Positions 1 through 10,904 of a stretch of 19,041 nucleotides of DNA are shown here, in pieces. Below the pieces are notes generated by a model. It was not told the origin of the DNA. It did not search any database and was given only the letters and a program-made list of their open reading frames with translations. The first letter of the stretch is position 1. Each line of letters opens with the position of its first letter. The stretch spans positions 1 to 19,041 of the forward strand of contig MSJI02000041.1 in NCBI GenBank assembly GCA_001931905.2, given 5' to 3'. This DNA is from Cladosporium sp. IMV 00045. Taxonomy: Eukaryota > Ascomycota > Dothideomycetes > Cladosporiales > Cladosporiaceae. Position numbers and translations under genes: made by a program.

Positions 1-3000
1 ATGCCTCCGTAGAGCTGGTTGTCGATTTGAATCCACTTCACAGTCAGGGCGACAGTCTGGTACAGCGGCGAGTCTGTGTACTTGAGTTCGATGTCGCGCC
101 AAGTGACGTACACCAGCTCTCGCAGTTGGGAGTTGATGAGAGAGATGCCAATACCGGCGAAACGAATGCCAGCCCTCATGTTGACATCGTCGTCCTGCTC
201 CTTGACCTCGAAACCGGTAGCTGTGGACGCGCTGGCAGAAGCGGACTTCTGCTTGTACAAGCTCTTCGACTGCTTGTAGTTGGAGAAGACCAAGGTCTGG
301 GTCGGACCATCTGCAACGACGTTGAGGTCGATCACCTTCTGCCTTTGCTCGCCACGCTGTCCCACAAGCGGAATACGGAAAGGGATAAGGTTTCCAATCT
401 CTGCAATCTTGACGTGCCGCTCCTTGCCGTTTGCACTCAGAATGATGTTCTTGTTTTTCGAGGCAGGGTAGTCCCAGGCATACGGCATGATACTGCGAGG
501 CGGAAGCTTGTAGCGCACCGGCTTCCAACCGGATGCGCGGTCTTCCTCATCTTCGTCAACGTTGGGATTGGCCTGCCAAAAGAGGAATTCTTGGTCACTC
601 TCGTTGCGCATGGAGTAAGGCCAGTGCTTGGTCTCCTTGCTTAAGTGCAAGAAGATCGTGGCATCTTCCATCAGGATCTCGATGCGGATCAGTTGCTGCC
701 TCTCGCCGGCCTTTGCAAGCTTGACGTGAACGCTGCCAGTGTTGGCGATGTTGAACGGCGAAGACCAGGAGTTGTTGACACCAGGGTAACACAGACACAG
801 CTGCTGGCCGGTGCTCTGCTTCAAGAAACGCAGAGGATGCAACTCTCCAGTCTTGAGAGTTGCAAAATCTGGCGAACCGGGCTCGCGAATTTGAATCTCT
901 TCTGAGAGCTTGTTCTTGACAACGAAGCGAGGCGTGATCGTAACCACCTTTGTGAGCTTGTATTTGCCCTCGCCTTCTTTAACGGTCAGGCCAGCATGCA
1001 TCTCCGATCGTCCAGACTCAGCAGGCAGTTTGACATCGACGGTGGCACCGATGGCATCGAAACTGACGGGTTGACTCCAGGCGGAGTCACCCACCTTGAC
1101 CAGGGCACGGTTTTTGCGGTCATCCGTTGGGAAGGAGAACATGAACGGCGTAGGCTTCTGCGATTCATTATCGGTGCTCGCCACCAGCGTCTGTCCAGCA
1201 GCAGATCGTGCAGAGCCGAAATATGCTTTGCTGCGAACATCCAGCTCCAATCCAGTACGGTTGAGAATGACGTAGGGACTGTATAAAGTGATCTTGAAAG
1301 CGCCGCCGCTGTCTGGGACGTTGTAGTAGTGGATCTTCAGCCTCAGCTCCAAGTTGTTATTGTCCTTGACTGTCAGCGTCTTTTCGCGGCGGAAATCCTC
1401 CCTATTGCCAGAATTGATGATAGCAAATTCGCTGGCCTTGAAAGGCGTATCCTGCATGTCGACACTCATCAAAAGAAGGTGGGAAAGCTCAACAACGTGG
1501 ACCGGGCTGACGCCGCCCTTGCGAAGGAAGTTGGTCCAGTCCTTCTGGGTGCTCTTGTCGTAGATCCTGTACTTGAAGTCATAGGGCAGCAGGTTCTGCA
1601 CTTCGATGGGTGCAGAGATGCGGAGTCGCATGTATGGGTAAATGCTGGGAGTATGTCAGTAAGTAAAGAAACAAATATTAGTCGTGCATCAACATGACCG
1701 TACCTTGTCAATGGGTTGTTCTTATCGAAAGAAGCCTGCATCTGGAAGTAGAATGGCGGAGAGTTTTCGTCCGTTTCACCCTGGCACTTCAAAGTCCTGA
1801 TCGGACGCTTGAGCAGTTCCTTCCAGAAGAGGCGCTCGTTCGACCAGGTGTATCCGAATCCCTGATCAGGTCTGACAACCAGTGAGTGCATGAAAGCAGC
1901 ACCGACCGGCGCCGGTCTTGCTTCGCCGGGAGCGATCTTCTCAATCTTGAGCAGGTGGCCTTCATCAGGGCTATAGACACCGATCTCAACGGGTATCTGC
2001 GTGTGGTTTTCCACAAGCAAAGGCGAGCGAAGAGTGATGTATTTGACGTTGTCGGTGCCAAGCTTGACTTCCACCAGCATGCGGTGCTGGATCTTGTCCT
2101 TGCGAGGCTTGAGATTGTACAATGACTCGCCTTCACGGCTGACAGGAATGCGATCAATGCTGTCGAAGCCGCTGCCGTCAAGCTTGATACCGATAAGACC
2201 TGATTGACCCTCGGGAGACAAGGTTTCACGAGTGGTTGTAGGATCCTCGAAGCGCCATGGTCTTTCTTCACCATCGCTCAGCTTCGCAGCTTGGCCTTCA
2301 TCGTCAACATCGCCGCTACTCCAGACATTGAGATCGAATCCAGTGTAGTTTCGAATGCGGTACGGAGAGTCGTTACCACGAGGCTTCGACAAGACGTCTT
2401 CCTCAGAAGACAAGAATTGAGCGGACTTGGAAGCCAAGGCAATCGTGGCAGCAGTGACGGTCACCTCGAGACTCTTGCGGGAGTACAGCTCGACTGCAAG
2501 CTTGTCAGGGTTAACCTCCTTTGACATGTGAAAACCAAGCTGCCAAGGTTCGATCAACGGCTCCCAGGCCGACTTGGAGAAGTTGTACACGTTGATAAAC
2601 GTGTCGATGCTGGTGTCCGCAGTCATGTTGCCGGTCCAGTCGCGAACGTCGACACCAAACTTCTTGACACTCCAGTCGATCATTGGAAGTTCATGAAGAT
2701 CGCCAATCAGGACGACACGGATGCCATCCATCTGGATTCTCATCTCCTCACGCTTAATGACCGCAGATCCTTCAAGCTGGCGCTCTTCCTTCTTAGCCAG
2801 AGTCTTGTTCGTCTTGATGGTCTTTGCTTGCGCTTTCTGGTTGGAGTGAACGGTGTGTCTCATAGACTTGTTGCCCTTGGGTTTCGTGGAGGCAGCCTTG
2901 ACTTGTTGAATCTTCTTTGGGCCTTCCTCCTGCAACTTGGCTTCCTGGCTGCTCGACATTGCAGATGCTCTGTTCACGATCTGCATGGCAAGAAGAATAT

Positions 3001-6000
3001 CGCGCAACGACAAACGTAACACCATCGGCCCAATGTCGACATTGATGCTCATGAGAGATGAGCCCTTGCCACGTGACTGCATGTCCAGTGAAGTTTGAAT
3101 GCTGAAGTCATCTAAGATGCGAAGCTGGGATGTTTCAAACTGGTCCATGCGGCAGAGGAACATACCAATCTTGTCGACTTGCAGAGTCATAGCATGTTGC
3201 TGGGACACAAGCACTTGTTTCGTTCCCAGGACGATGGCTTCAGAGTTGCTGATTGCTGGGTTGGCAATGAGCACGACCTGTGCGTCGACAACATTGACTC
3301 TGTAGGAGATGGTCATGCCACCTTCTGCAGGCTTTTCGGCCTGATCAGAGCTGCTGCGCTTCGAAAGCTCTTGAGTGGCCAGACTGCCATCATCTTCATC
3401 TTCGCCGGCAGAGTCTTCCTTTTCTTCTTCGACAACGAGTGGCTCGTCTTGCGCAAGGCCTGCGTTTACGAAGTTGAGAACAGCGAATAGATAGTCGAGC
3501 GCTAGGATGACCCGAGGGCTATCCACGGTGAGCAAAGCGATCAGATTCTTCTCTTCGCCGCCTGAAATTGACACGCTCGCCATGAACTGCTGTTTGACAT
3601 CCGTGTTGATGAGAGACATGATCTTCCTGTACTTGATCTTCTCCGTCGTTCGTGTGTCAGTAATGGTGAAAGACTGCACAAGCAGCTCACTCTCGATGGA
3701 GCCATCGCTGATCATGCGCAGCTTAACGCTGGTCTCATTGAGGGTGAATTTTGACAGGCTTGCCGCTTCGAGGTCGCCGATGGGCTTGTCGACGGGTCCG
3801 GAGATCAGCTCCAGTCCAATCGCTCCGACCTTGAAGATGAGATCCATCTTTGTCCAAGTCTGACCATCGCCTCCAAGCTCTGGTCCAAGGTGCGACGGCT
3901 TTTCGACCTCGCTGTTAGCAACAGACGACGTCTCAGTCGAACTTTCAGTTGATCTCGATGGAAGCGCAACAGTATCAGGGACCTCATTGATCGCTTCCTC
4001 TTCCAGCTCGCTGTCATCTTCCAAGGCAAAGGCAGAGGGTATCGTTCGTGTAAGCTCCATGATAAATTTGAGTTGAGCCTCAGACACCCGCAAGTTGATG
4101 TTGCTCATTGCTCCCTCCACCTCAGTGTCTGGACGTTCTCTCCCTGGCCGGTGGTCGGTCTGGGTGATATTGAAATCGATGTCAACCTTGTCGATGAGTT
4201 CGAGCTCTTCAGATTTGTCGTCAGGGTAGTGGAACTTGGATGTCAGACGAATGTTGCGGACACCGGCAGACAGCTTGTTGGCAATGTCGGCATCCTTGGA
4301 ATCATCGAGCGGCACGAACTTGTTGTTGGCGTAAATTTCGCCAAGATAGGCTGTGAGCAAGTCACGCTCAGGATTCTCGGTGATCACCATGCGCGGGAAG
4401 GCAACGATTGGGGTCTTGACCAGAATATCGAAATGCATCTTGCTGGCAGATTCTTGGACTTTGCTCGCTTGGTTTGCAGCTGCCTCTCGTGCGGCGTTGA
4501 AAATCGCCTGCATCTTGCCAAACTTGACGCCAAACTCCAGGATCTTGCGGAAGGGTTCGGTGACGAAGTTGACCTTGAGAGAACCGGCGCGGAGGAAAAT
4601 TGAAGTGTCGTGGCCAGGATAACTTTGAGACTCTGCATCAAACGTCTCGTAGCGGAAGTCGGCCAATTCGTCGCCCTGAATAGACACGAGCTGCCTAAGA
4701 GACGACCGCTCATCCACTCCTTGGTTGACATCGTCAATCAGGCTGAGATTACCTAGCCTGGCATTGACACTCATGGTCTTGCCCATGAGGAAGACACCAA
4801 CCTCGGCGGAACTCAAACTTAGCGTAGCCAATCTGATTCCATCATTGTTGAGGATGACAGCTACACGCTTGAGCTCGGCTTTGATGCGAATTTTGTCTTG
4901 CTCCGCTGGTTTCGCCACCTCGTCCTCTTTAGGAGCGCCTTCAATTTCTTTGGGCTTATTTTGGGGAGCAGCATCAGCCGGAGGAGCGAAAGTCGTCATG
5001 GCAAAATCGAGCAGTGTCAGCAGAGTCCTGCGCGTAACCATGAGATTAAGCGTCGAGACTGCGGCATCCAGGTTCGTGGCGATGCCCTCGTACTTGGTCT
5101 TGAACTCAGGGTGTTCCTTGTTCACCTTCTGGAAAGAGAGTGCCAGGAGATCGTTTTGGGTGTGAGAGAAGAGATCCTCACTTGAAATCAGATTTTTGAA
5201 CTCAGGAGCGGGAGACTCCTCGACGTGATCTTCAACCACAAGGGTGCGCAGCTTGACATCAGCAGCGATGTCAAAGGGTCGCTGGTAGAACTCCAGAGCA
5301 AACGTTTGAGCAATGAGATCGACCAGAAGCTGATCGGGCTTCTTGCCCTCGGGGTCTGCTTTGAACAAAGAGCCCTGTAACTTGTCGACTGTGAACTTGA
5401 ACTCGAAGTTGCGCTGATTCGGGTTGATGTCTGCTTGTTGGTGGCCCTTAGTCTGGTATTGCTCTTGTTCCTTCTTGCGGGCAGCCTTTCCGTGTTCTTC
5501 GTCATCTTGCATGAGCTCCGCATCTGTCGAGGAGATCGATTTCGCCCTTGATCGGCCACTCTGATCCATGATGCTCTTGGATCGGGGCCGCGATTGTTGA
5601 CCAGCAGAGGAGGGTCGTTTCTTCGCATCAGTAGGTGCCTCATCGAATTTGGGGATGGCAAAGTCCAATAGCTTCATCAGAGCTTTGTACTTCGCATCAG
5701 AGAACATAGCATGCAGCACGGGTAGGTGACCATCAATGCTGAACTTCGTGAGGTCAGACGCCTTAGGGACAATGCAAGCAGCAATTTCGAAGTCCATGTT
5801 GATTCGATCAACAATGTGGAAGTTGCGTGATGAATCTTTGTTTTCCAAAGTCTTGCGAGTCTCTTCGATAGTGGAACCAATGAGGACCTGTGTGTTCTCG
5901 AGACGGAGTAAGAACTTGTCATACATCAGGTTCTTGAGCTGTTTGAAGTCTTGGTCGGTGTATTGTTGCTTTTGCTTGCTCTGGACCTCGGCGAGGGTGT

Positions 6001-8143
6001 CCTTGTCGATGAGATTACTGCGCACGCTGGCGTGACCGGCGTCCAGAATGAGACAGATGGAGCTCTTGGAGGTGACGGAGTCTGGCACAATGATAAGTGG
6101 TGCTTGAAGGTCAAGCTGTACATCAACCGTCTTGTGCTCCGTCAGTGCATACTCCAGACCAGCGCGAGTTTGCTGGCGCAAGCCTTCAACCGTGGAGCCT
6201 GCGCTTTCCATAAGGGCACCAATGGAATCCATGTGCTTCTCAGGCGGCTTGAAGAATTTGGTGACTTGCACGACGAAGTTCGGATTGTAGATGATTTCCA
6301 TGGCTTTCAGCTTGACGACGACAGCAGTGTCGGCATGGTTGTCGAGTGGGTTTTGCTCTAGCTGCAAGCTGAAGAAGGGGTCGTCTTCCTCCTCCTCATC
6401 TTCCCCATCCTTGGACGTTTCGTCATCACCAAGTTCTTTGATGCGTTGATCATCAGGGACGGGAGGTGCATCTTTGACTTGAAGCATTTGCTCGTACAGG
6501 TTACCCTCAGTGCTACCATCGTACAATCTCATACCACCGAGGCTTAGATCGACCAAGGTGGAGTCAGTTCGCTGGATGAACTCCGTCGAAAAGTCATCAA
6601 AGAGCAAACGTAACATGTCGGATTTTTTGCCATGAGGGTCGCGGCGCAAAGTAAAACTTCCCGTCTTGAGATTCATGTCCACCTGTAGCTTGACTGCTTC
6701 TCGAGGCATATCGACAGCTTCGGTAAGCTGTTGCTTGTCATCGAAATCAATAGCGGCATAAAGCTCTTTTCTTTGCTGGTCGTCCATCTGTGTCTCGTCC
6801 TGAGCTTGGCTTGTTTGAGACGAGCCCCAAATGTACGAGCCCCAAGTGCGCTTCTCGGGTGCCTTCTTGACGCCAACATTCTCCTTCCGCAGTTGGTTGC
6901 GCGCCAGGGACCTCCAGAACCGCAAGTCTTCATACGCAAGCTTGCGCTCGAGTTTGTCGAGGTCCTGCGCCTCCTCTGCAGACAGTGTCTCTTCCTTCTT
7001 CTTTTTCTTAAAGAGCTCAATGTAACGCTTGCGATCGTCTCTGCGCTCAGCAAAGTAGGCCCAGCTCCAGCGCTTGTTGCGATCATGAATGCGATCGAGT
7101 ACAGATTTGCCGGCGAAAAGGAGCCATGCTCTGGGGTCTTCCTTGGGTCTCTTTTCCGGTTGAAACTTCCGGTATTCCTGATGCCGGATGAAGTAATGGA
7201 AAAGATCGACGAGCATGAGAGCGTCACGATATTGCTCGTCATCAAGGACAAATCCGAGCTCATTGAAGAGAAGTCTGGCTTTCGTTTTTGGTCGGTCAGT
7301 TTTGCCAGTCTTGTCCATTTCGACGCCGGCTCTGCCTGAGACCGGCTTGAGGATGTACTGGTGCTCTCCAATAGCCGGATCATCACTTTTCACGATGAGT
7401 TCGCGGAACTTGTTCAAGAGAGTTTGATGGTCGAGACCCTGCTCTTCTGCTGATTCCTCGCCAGTGCCAGTTCCCAGAAGCTTAGCGTCAGTGTCCCAGT
7501 ATACAGCAAGCGAGCCAAGAGTCGCAAGCTTGTGAGTCGTTCCGCTAGTGCTCTGGATCCACGTGGGTCTCCAGTTCTCATCCGTAGACACGGCGCTCAA
7601 CTCTTGCAGAGTGAGGCCGGCGGCAAATGGGTGTCCGGGATCAGAGAGAGCATCCTCGTAGCGAATGTGCACGTTCTTGACCGAGATCTGGACGTTGTCG
7701 ATGATGGTCGTCGTCAGAGCAGCGGTGAAGGACTGGTTCTTCGCCTGCTCCTCTTTGGACAAGCCCTCGGTGTTTCTCTCCTTCAAAAGCTCTGCAGAGT
7801 CCAGCTTTTCCATCTTCACCGCGTGCGCACGTTTCTCTTCCTCCTCCGCATTGTACTCTTGGTCCTCCTTCGGCGCGGCCAGCAGAAACAGGTCTTCTAT
7901 GCTGATACGCACAGGCTTTCCTCGCAGATTGGACCATGGGATTGAGAGTACGAGCGAGCCGATGTGTCCTTCCACGACATTCAGTGGCAGATGAATCTGA
8001 TCGAGGGCCTCGCGGCGGAGCTCCAGGTCTCTCAACTTGACATCTCCTGACCAGATGCCGACGTTAAGCTGTTTGGGATCAAAGTTCCGGACATACATGC
8101 CCAGGAACCTGTTCAACAGGTTCGCAACCAAGCCTTCCAACAT
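1..8143 (-). CDS. VPS13: VPS13, bridge-like lipid transfer protein (3' end beyond window)
   Basis: VPS13 forms a long hydrophobic groove that moves phospholipids between membranes at organelle contacts (ER, mitochondria, vacuole, endosome, prospore membrane). Exon 1 is 8143-1704 and exon 2 is 1644-1, joined across a 59-bp intron; about 2,694 residues are visible, against roughly 3,100-3,200 usual in fungi. The start is fixed by the chorein N-terminus MLEGLVANLLNRFLGMYVRN. The conserved extended-chorein block (ARLLFNELGFVLDDEQYRDA through RFWRSLARNQ) lies at about residues 280-420. Loops include an acidic stretch near 570-585 and an Arg/Ser-rich RSRSKSIMD/RSRAKSISS segment near 850-870, which looks like a phosphorylation site. 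The VAB adaptor-binding domain begins near 1925 and shows six repeats with Asn in IRNYTG, VENHTQ, VQNLLP, LNRTG, VKNKLS and MRNESD. The visible frame ends at QLYGG; the VPS13_C, ATG2_C-like and PH-like parts lie outside. Exon 2 was translated by hand from the reverse complement. Confidence 0.96.
1645..1703 (-). other. VPS13 intron, 59 bp
   Basis: On the minus strand the donor reads ACAAG|GTACGG and the acceptor CTCCCAG|CATTTACC. CGACTAAT and TACTGAC inside it are candidate branch sites. Reading through it shifts frame and stops at 1469, while splicing joins NNPLTR to IYPYMRLRIS, which restores the conserved start of the third VAB repeat. The intron interrupts an Arg codon after its second base. 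Confidence 0.93.
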
Positions 8144-8789
8144 GGCGCGAGTGTGTGGCCGTTACCCGGGCGAGGGAAGTATTGTGAAATGGGTGTGCGG
8201 TTTACAAAAGTGGAATCGTCCGAATGAGTCGTCTATATCATAGTATCTGGTCGTACAGTTGCCGGCGGCGAGACAGCAGATGGTCGTCGTGCTCCAGGCA
8301 GCGTCGAGGGGAGCTCGAGGAGGGCAGTAGTAATGCAGTAGACGAGCCAAGACAATGCAAGGCTGACAGGAGCGAGTGGTGATACTGGCTGCTGCTACTG
8401 CCGACGGTCTGCCTCAAGTTCCTGTCTGTGGTGGTGAAGGAAATGACGAAAGGAGGTGGTGAGGCGGGACGAAAGTCTACACTAATGACACGGCCTCACG
8501 GCCCAAGAAGAGCGCGCGCGTCGACGATGCTCCAAAGGATCAATCAGGCCCCGCCAGCGTGGCTGATGATGACGTCGCCGGATACACGGAAAAAGCAATG
8601 GAACTGGGTGTGATCAGGAGGGAAGCAAGCAAGACAATTCGATAGAGGGCGACACGCGATTGGCAGCGTCCACTGGCGTAGGTCACAAGGTGTATGTACG
8701 GCACAGGAAACTATCGGTACATGCTTGTTGGACCTCACGAGGATCATAAACCACGTCAAAGAGCTGTGAAGAAACGTCTTAATATGCAT

Positions 8790-8802
8790 AGGGTTAGGGT
8801 TA
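8790..8802 (+). promoter_or_regulatory. Telobox-like repeat AGGGTTAGGGTTA
   Basis: Two tandem units of the TTAGGG telomere repeat sit 224 bp before the DUF3429 start codon, far from any visible chromosome end. In fungi, such interstitial sites are bound by Tbf1/Teb1-type Myb factors. That this copy is bound is an inference. Confidence 0.5.
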
Positions 8803-8830
8803 TTCCAGCTTCCCGGTATATGTCCGAATT

Positions 8831-8838
8831 TCACGTGA
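8831..8838. promoter_or_regulatory. E-box palindrome TCACGTGA
   Basis: A perfect 8-bp palindrome with a CACGTG core, the binding sequence of Cbf1/USF-type bHLH factors. It lies 28 bp downstream of the telobox-like repeat and 188 bp upstream of the DUF3429 start codon. Confidence 0.5.
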
Positions 8839-9025
8839 TGCATTTCTCAAGCTTGAAGCTCTCCTCTCCATCGCAGGGCCTCAACCTCGCACACTAGCTT
8901 GTCGCAGCCTCAGACCTCTCCGCTCCTCACCTCTAACCCACATCCTCGCCTGTTACAGGTCCGCCGACCTCCTTCGCTACCTCCTCGTCTAATTGTAGCG
9001 TTCAGCCACGGCCAACCCTCCAACA

Positions 9026-10190
9026 ATGCTGCGTTCCGGTGCCTCCAGGAGCGCTCTGCGCTCCCTCAACACCCCGGCCTTCAAGGTCGCCCAGTCGCCT
9101 TTCCGCCAGCAGTTTGCTTCGCAACTTTGCACCGCGGCTCGCAGGCCTCAGGCTCTGGCCGCCATGAAGCCATTGGCTCTCGTGCGCTTCGCCTCCAGCA
9201 TGGACAAGGTTGACATCAAGAAGGAAGCAGAGAAGGCCAAGGAGACCATCAAGGCTACTCCGGAGCTCGTTTCCACCGAGTCCTCTACCCGCCCTACCTT
9301 CGGCGGTGAGGTCGGTGTCGAAGACAAGCACGATGACCACGACATGATGGCCGGTATCCACAGTGATATGGTAGGGAATGCTTAGGCGAAAGATTCAGAC
9401 ATCCGGGTCAATGGCTGACACAATGCACGCAGAAAACTATCAAGGAGACTTTCAGCCTTGAGTCCGTCCCCAAGGAGGCCTACTGGATTGGCATGGCTGG
9501 TGTCATACCTTACATGGCCACCTCTCTGAGCACTGTCTACGCCGCCTGGGAGATCAACCATGCGGCCACGACCGGCACCGGCTTCCTCCTGAACGAGAAG
9601 TCCGCTGAGCTGCTTCTGCACGTCCTCGAGCCCCTGCAGATTGGCTACGGCGCTACCGTAAGCATTCCCCGAGATCCCACCTCAGGAAACAGAATAACTA
9701 CATGTGAAAACACCTGATGCTGACCTTCACGCAGATCATTTCCTTCCTTGGCGCCATCCACTGGGGTCTCGAGTTCGCTGGCTTTGGCGGCAAGCACGGT
9801 TACAAGCGCTACCAGATTGGTGTCTTCGGTGCTGCTCTCGCCTGGCCTACCATCCTCCTGCCTGTTGAGTCCGCGCTCATCTCGCAGTTCCTGATCTTCA
9901 ACTTCATGTACTACACCGACTCTCGCGCCTCTAAGCGCGGCTGGGCTCCTGCGTGGTACGGCGTCTACCGTTTCGTTCTCACCTTCATCGTCGGTAGCGC
10001 CATTGTCGCCTCTCTGATCGGCCGTGGCCAGATCGCCGACCGCGTTGGCAAGTCCCCCGGTCCCGCCGACAAGATCAAGGAGTTCCGCGAGGCCCAGGTC
10101 CAGATGATCGAGGAGGAGGAGGAGGCCAGGAGACAGTTCCTCGGCTCCGAGGGCGGAGATGACGAGGAGGAAGAGGAGGATGACGAGTAA
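9026..10190 (+). CDS. DUF3429/TMEM69-type mitochondrial inner membrane protein
   Basis: Three exons, 9026-9370, 9433-9657 and 9735-10190, join in phase 0 to give 341 residues. Residues 1 to about 57 form a mitochondrial presequence: rich in Arg, Ser and Ala, no acidic residues, ending in VRFAS, a plausible processing site with Arg at -2. A soluble stretch follows, then the DUF3429 core: AYWIGMAGVIPY (about 131-142), GYGATIISFLGAIHWGLEF (186-204), a helix around 216-234 (GVFGAALAWP), one near 236-250, and a last one near 264-285. The GATIISFLGAIHWG motif spans the second splice junction, which confirms the gene model. The tail (about 315-341) is strongly acidic, with EEEEE and DDEEEEEDDE. The family's biochemical role is not established as far as I know; inner-membrane location is inferred from the presequence and family annotation. 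It is divergent from VPS13. The start ATG has the context CCAACAATGC. Confidence 0.9.
9371..9432 (+). other. DUF3429 gene intron 1, 62 bp
   Basis: Donor ATATG|GTAGGG, branch-like GGCTGACA, acceptor CACGCAG|AAAACT. In-frame read-through ends at the TAG inside GCTTAGGCG, so splicing is needed. Phase 0. Confidence 0.92.
9658..9734 (+). other. DUF3429 gene intron 2, 77 bp
   Basis: Donor CTACC|GTAAGC, branch-like TGCTGACC, acceptor TTCACGCAG|ATCATT. It separates YGAT from IISFLG inside the conserved motif of the family. Phase 0. Confidence 0.93.
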
Positions 10191-10883
10191 GCGTATGCAA
10201 GGACTTGACTGTTTTTTTTTGTATACTGTCACATCATGTATTGGTAAAGGCTTGAGTTGGGCCTACGGGCACTGGATCTAGGCATGGGGTGACGGCGGGC
10301 GGGCGGTATTCTATTTGGGCTGTAAATCCCCCTGCCACAATAAGCGTGGGATTTTCTTATGTACAGTTGTAACCAAAAGCCTCGAGCGTGGTTGTAATAT
10401 CGATGCCATTTTGACCAAAGTATGAGATGCGATAAATTTTCCGATCTCGAATCATGCCATAAGGCGGGCGATCAGTGCGATCGCGTCTGGACCCATGGGC
10501 TTGTCACAATTGCGACACTACGTTATCATCATTGCAAATTTGTGGGCGGCAGCGGTCAGGGCGACGACACACCAAACTACTCGCTACTGAGACCCCGGCA
10601 GCGGGACCCGAGGAGCCCAAGTGGGAGCCCACAGACGGCGTTATTGGTTCGGTGGGAAGGTGGAAGAGTTCGGAAGGAACTAGGAGAGGATGAGGGTAGG
10701 TATCAGTGGAAGACTGGTGGGATGTTGGCGAGACTCTGTCGTGTCGCCAAGGGAGATTTGTTCCTATTTTCTCCACGCTCCACTGCCCAGTGATGCCACG
10801 CATGGCCTCCTCAATCCTGCGGTCAGGTTTGGCCGGAAGGCCGGGAGAGAACAACTACTGGGGAGTATGGCACGTGTGCGGGC

Positions 10884-10904
10884 GACAAGGGACAAGGGAC
10901 AAGG
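10884..10904 (+). repeat. Tandem repeat (GACAAGG)3
   Basis: Three exact head-to-tail copies of GACAAGG, eight bases downstream of a CACGTG in the glycerol kinase upstream region. No function is evident. Confidence 0.85.

Larger units (their letters stand above)
8144..9025. promoter_or_regulatory. Divergent promoter between VPS13 and the DUF3429 gene
   Basis: This 882-bp gap separates two start codons pointing away from each other and holds no convincing ORF. Visible elements are an ATF/CREB-like TGACGTCG at 8570-8577, ATTGG at 8659-8663 (a CCAAT box when read toward VPS13), a telomere-like repeat at 8790-8802 and a TCACGTGA palindrome at 8831-8838. From about 8900 to 9000 the plus strand is CT-rich, as expected of a fungal leader. 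CTAAC at 8933-8937 followed by TTACAG ending at 8958 could be the 3' end of a 5'UTR intron. Binding by any factor is inferred from motif alone. Confidence 0.6.

Noticed and set aside
6370..6425. Acidic stretch followed by PFFSLQLEQ in VPS13, as a possible FFAT-like ER-docking motif
   Set aside because: The first and fifth motif positions do not fit and the residues belong to a beta strand of the groove (compare FxxNPLD in the family), so it is unlikely to be an exposed FFAT motif.
27..7994. Many plus-strand ORFs of 60-240 codons opposite VPS13
   Set aside because: They are shadows of the long minus-strand coding frame and show no motif of their own.
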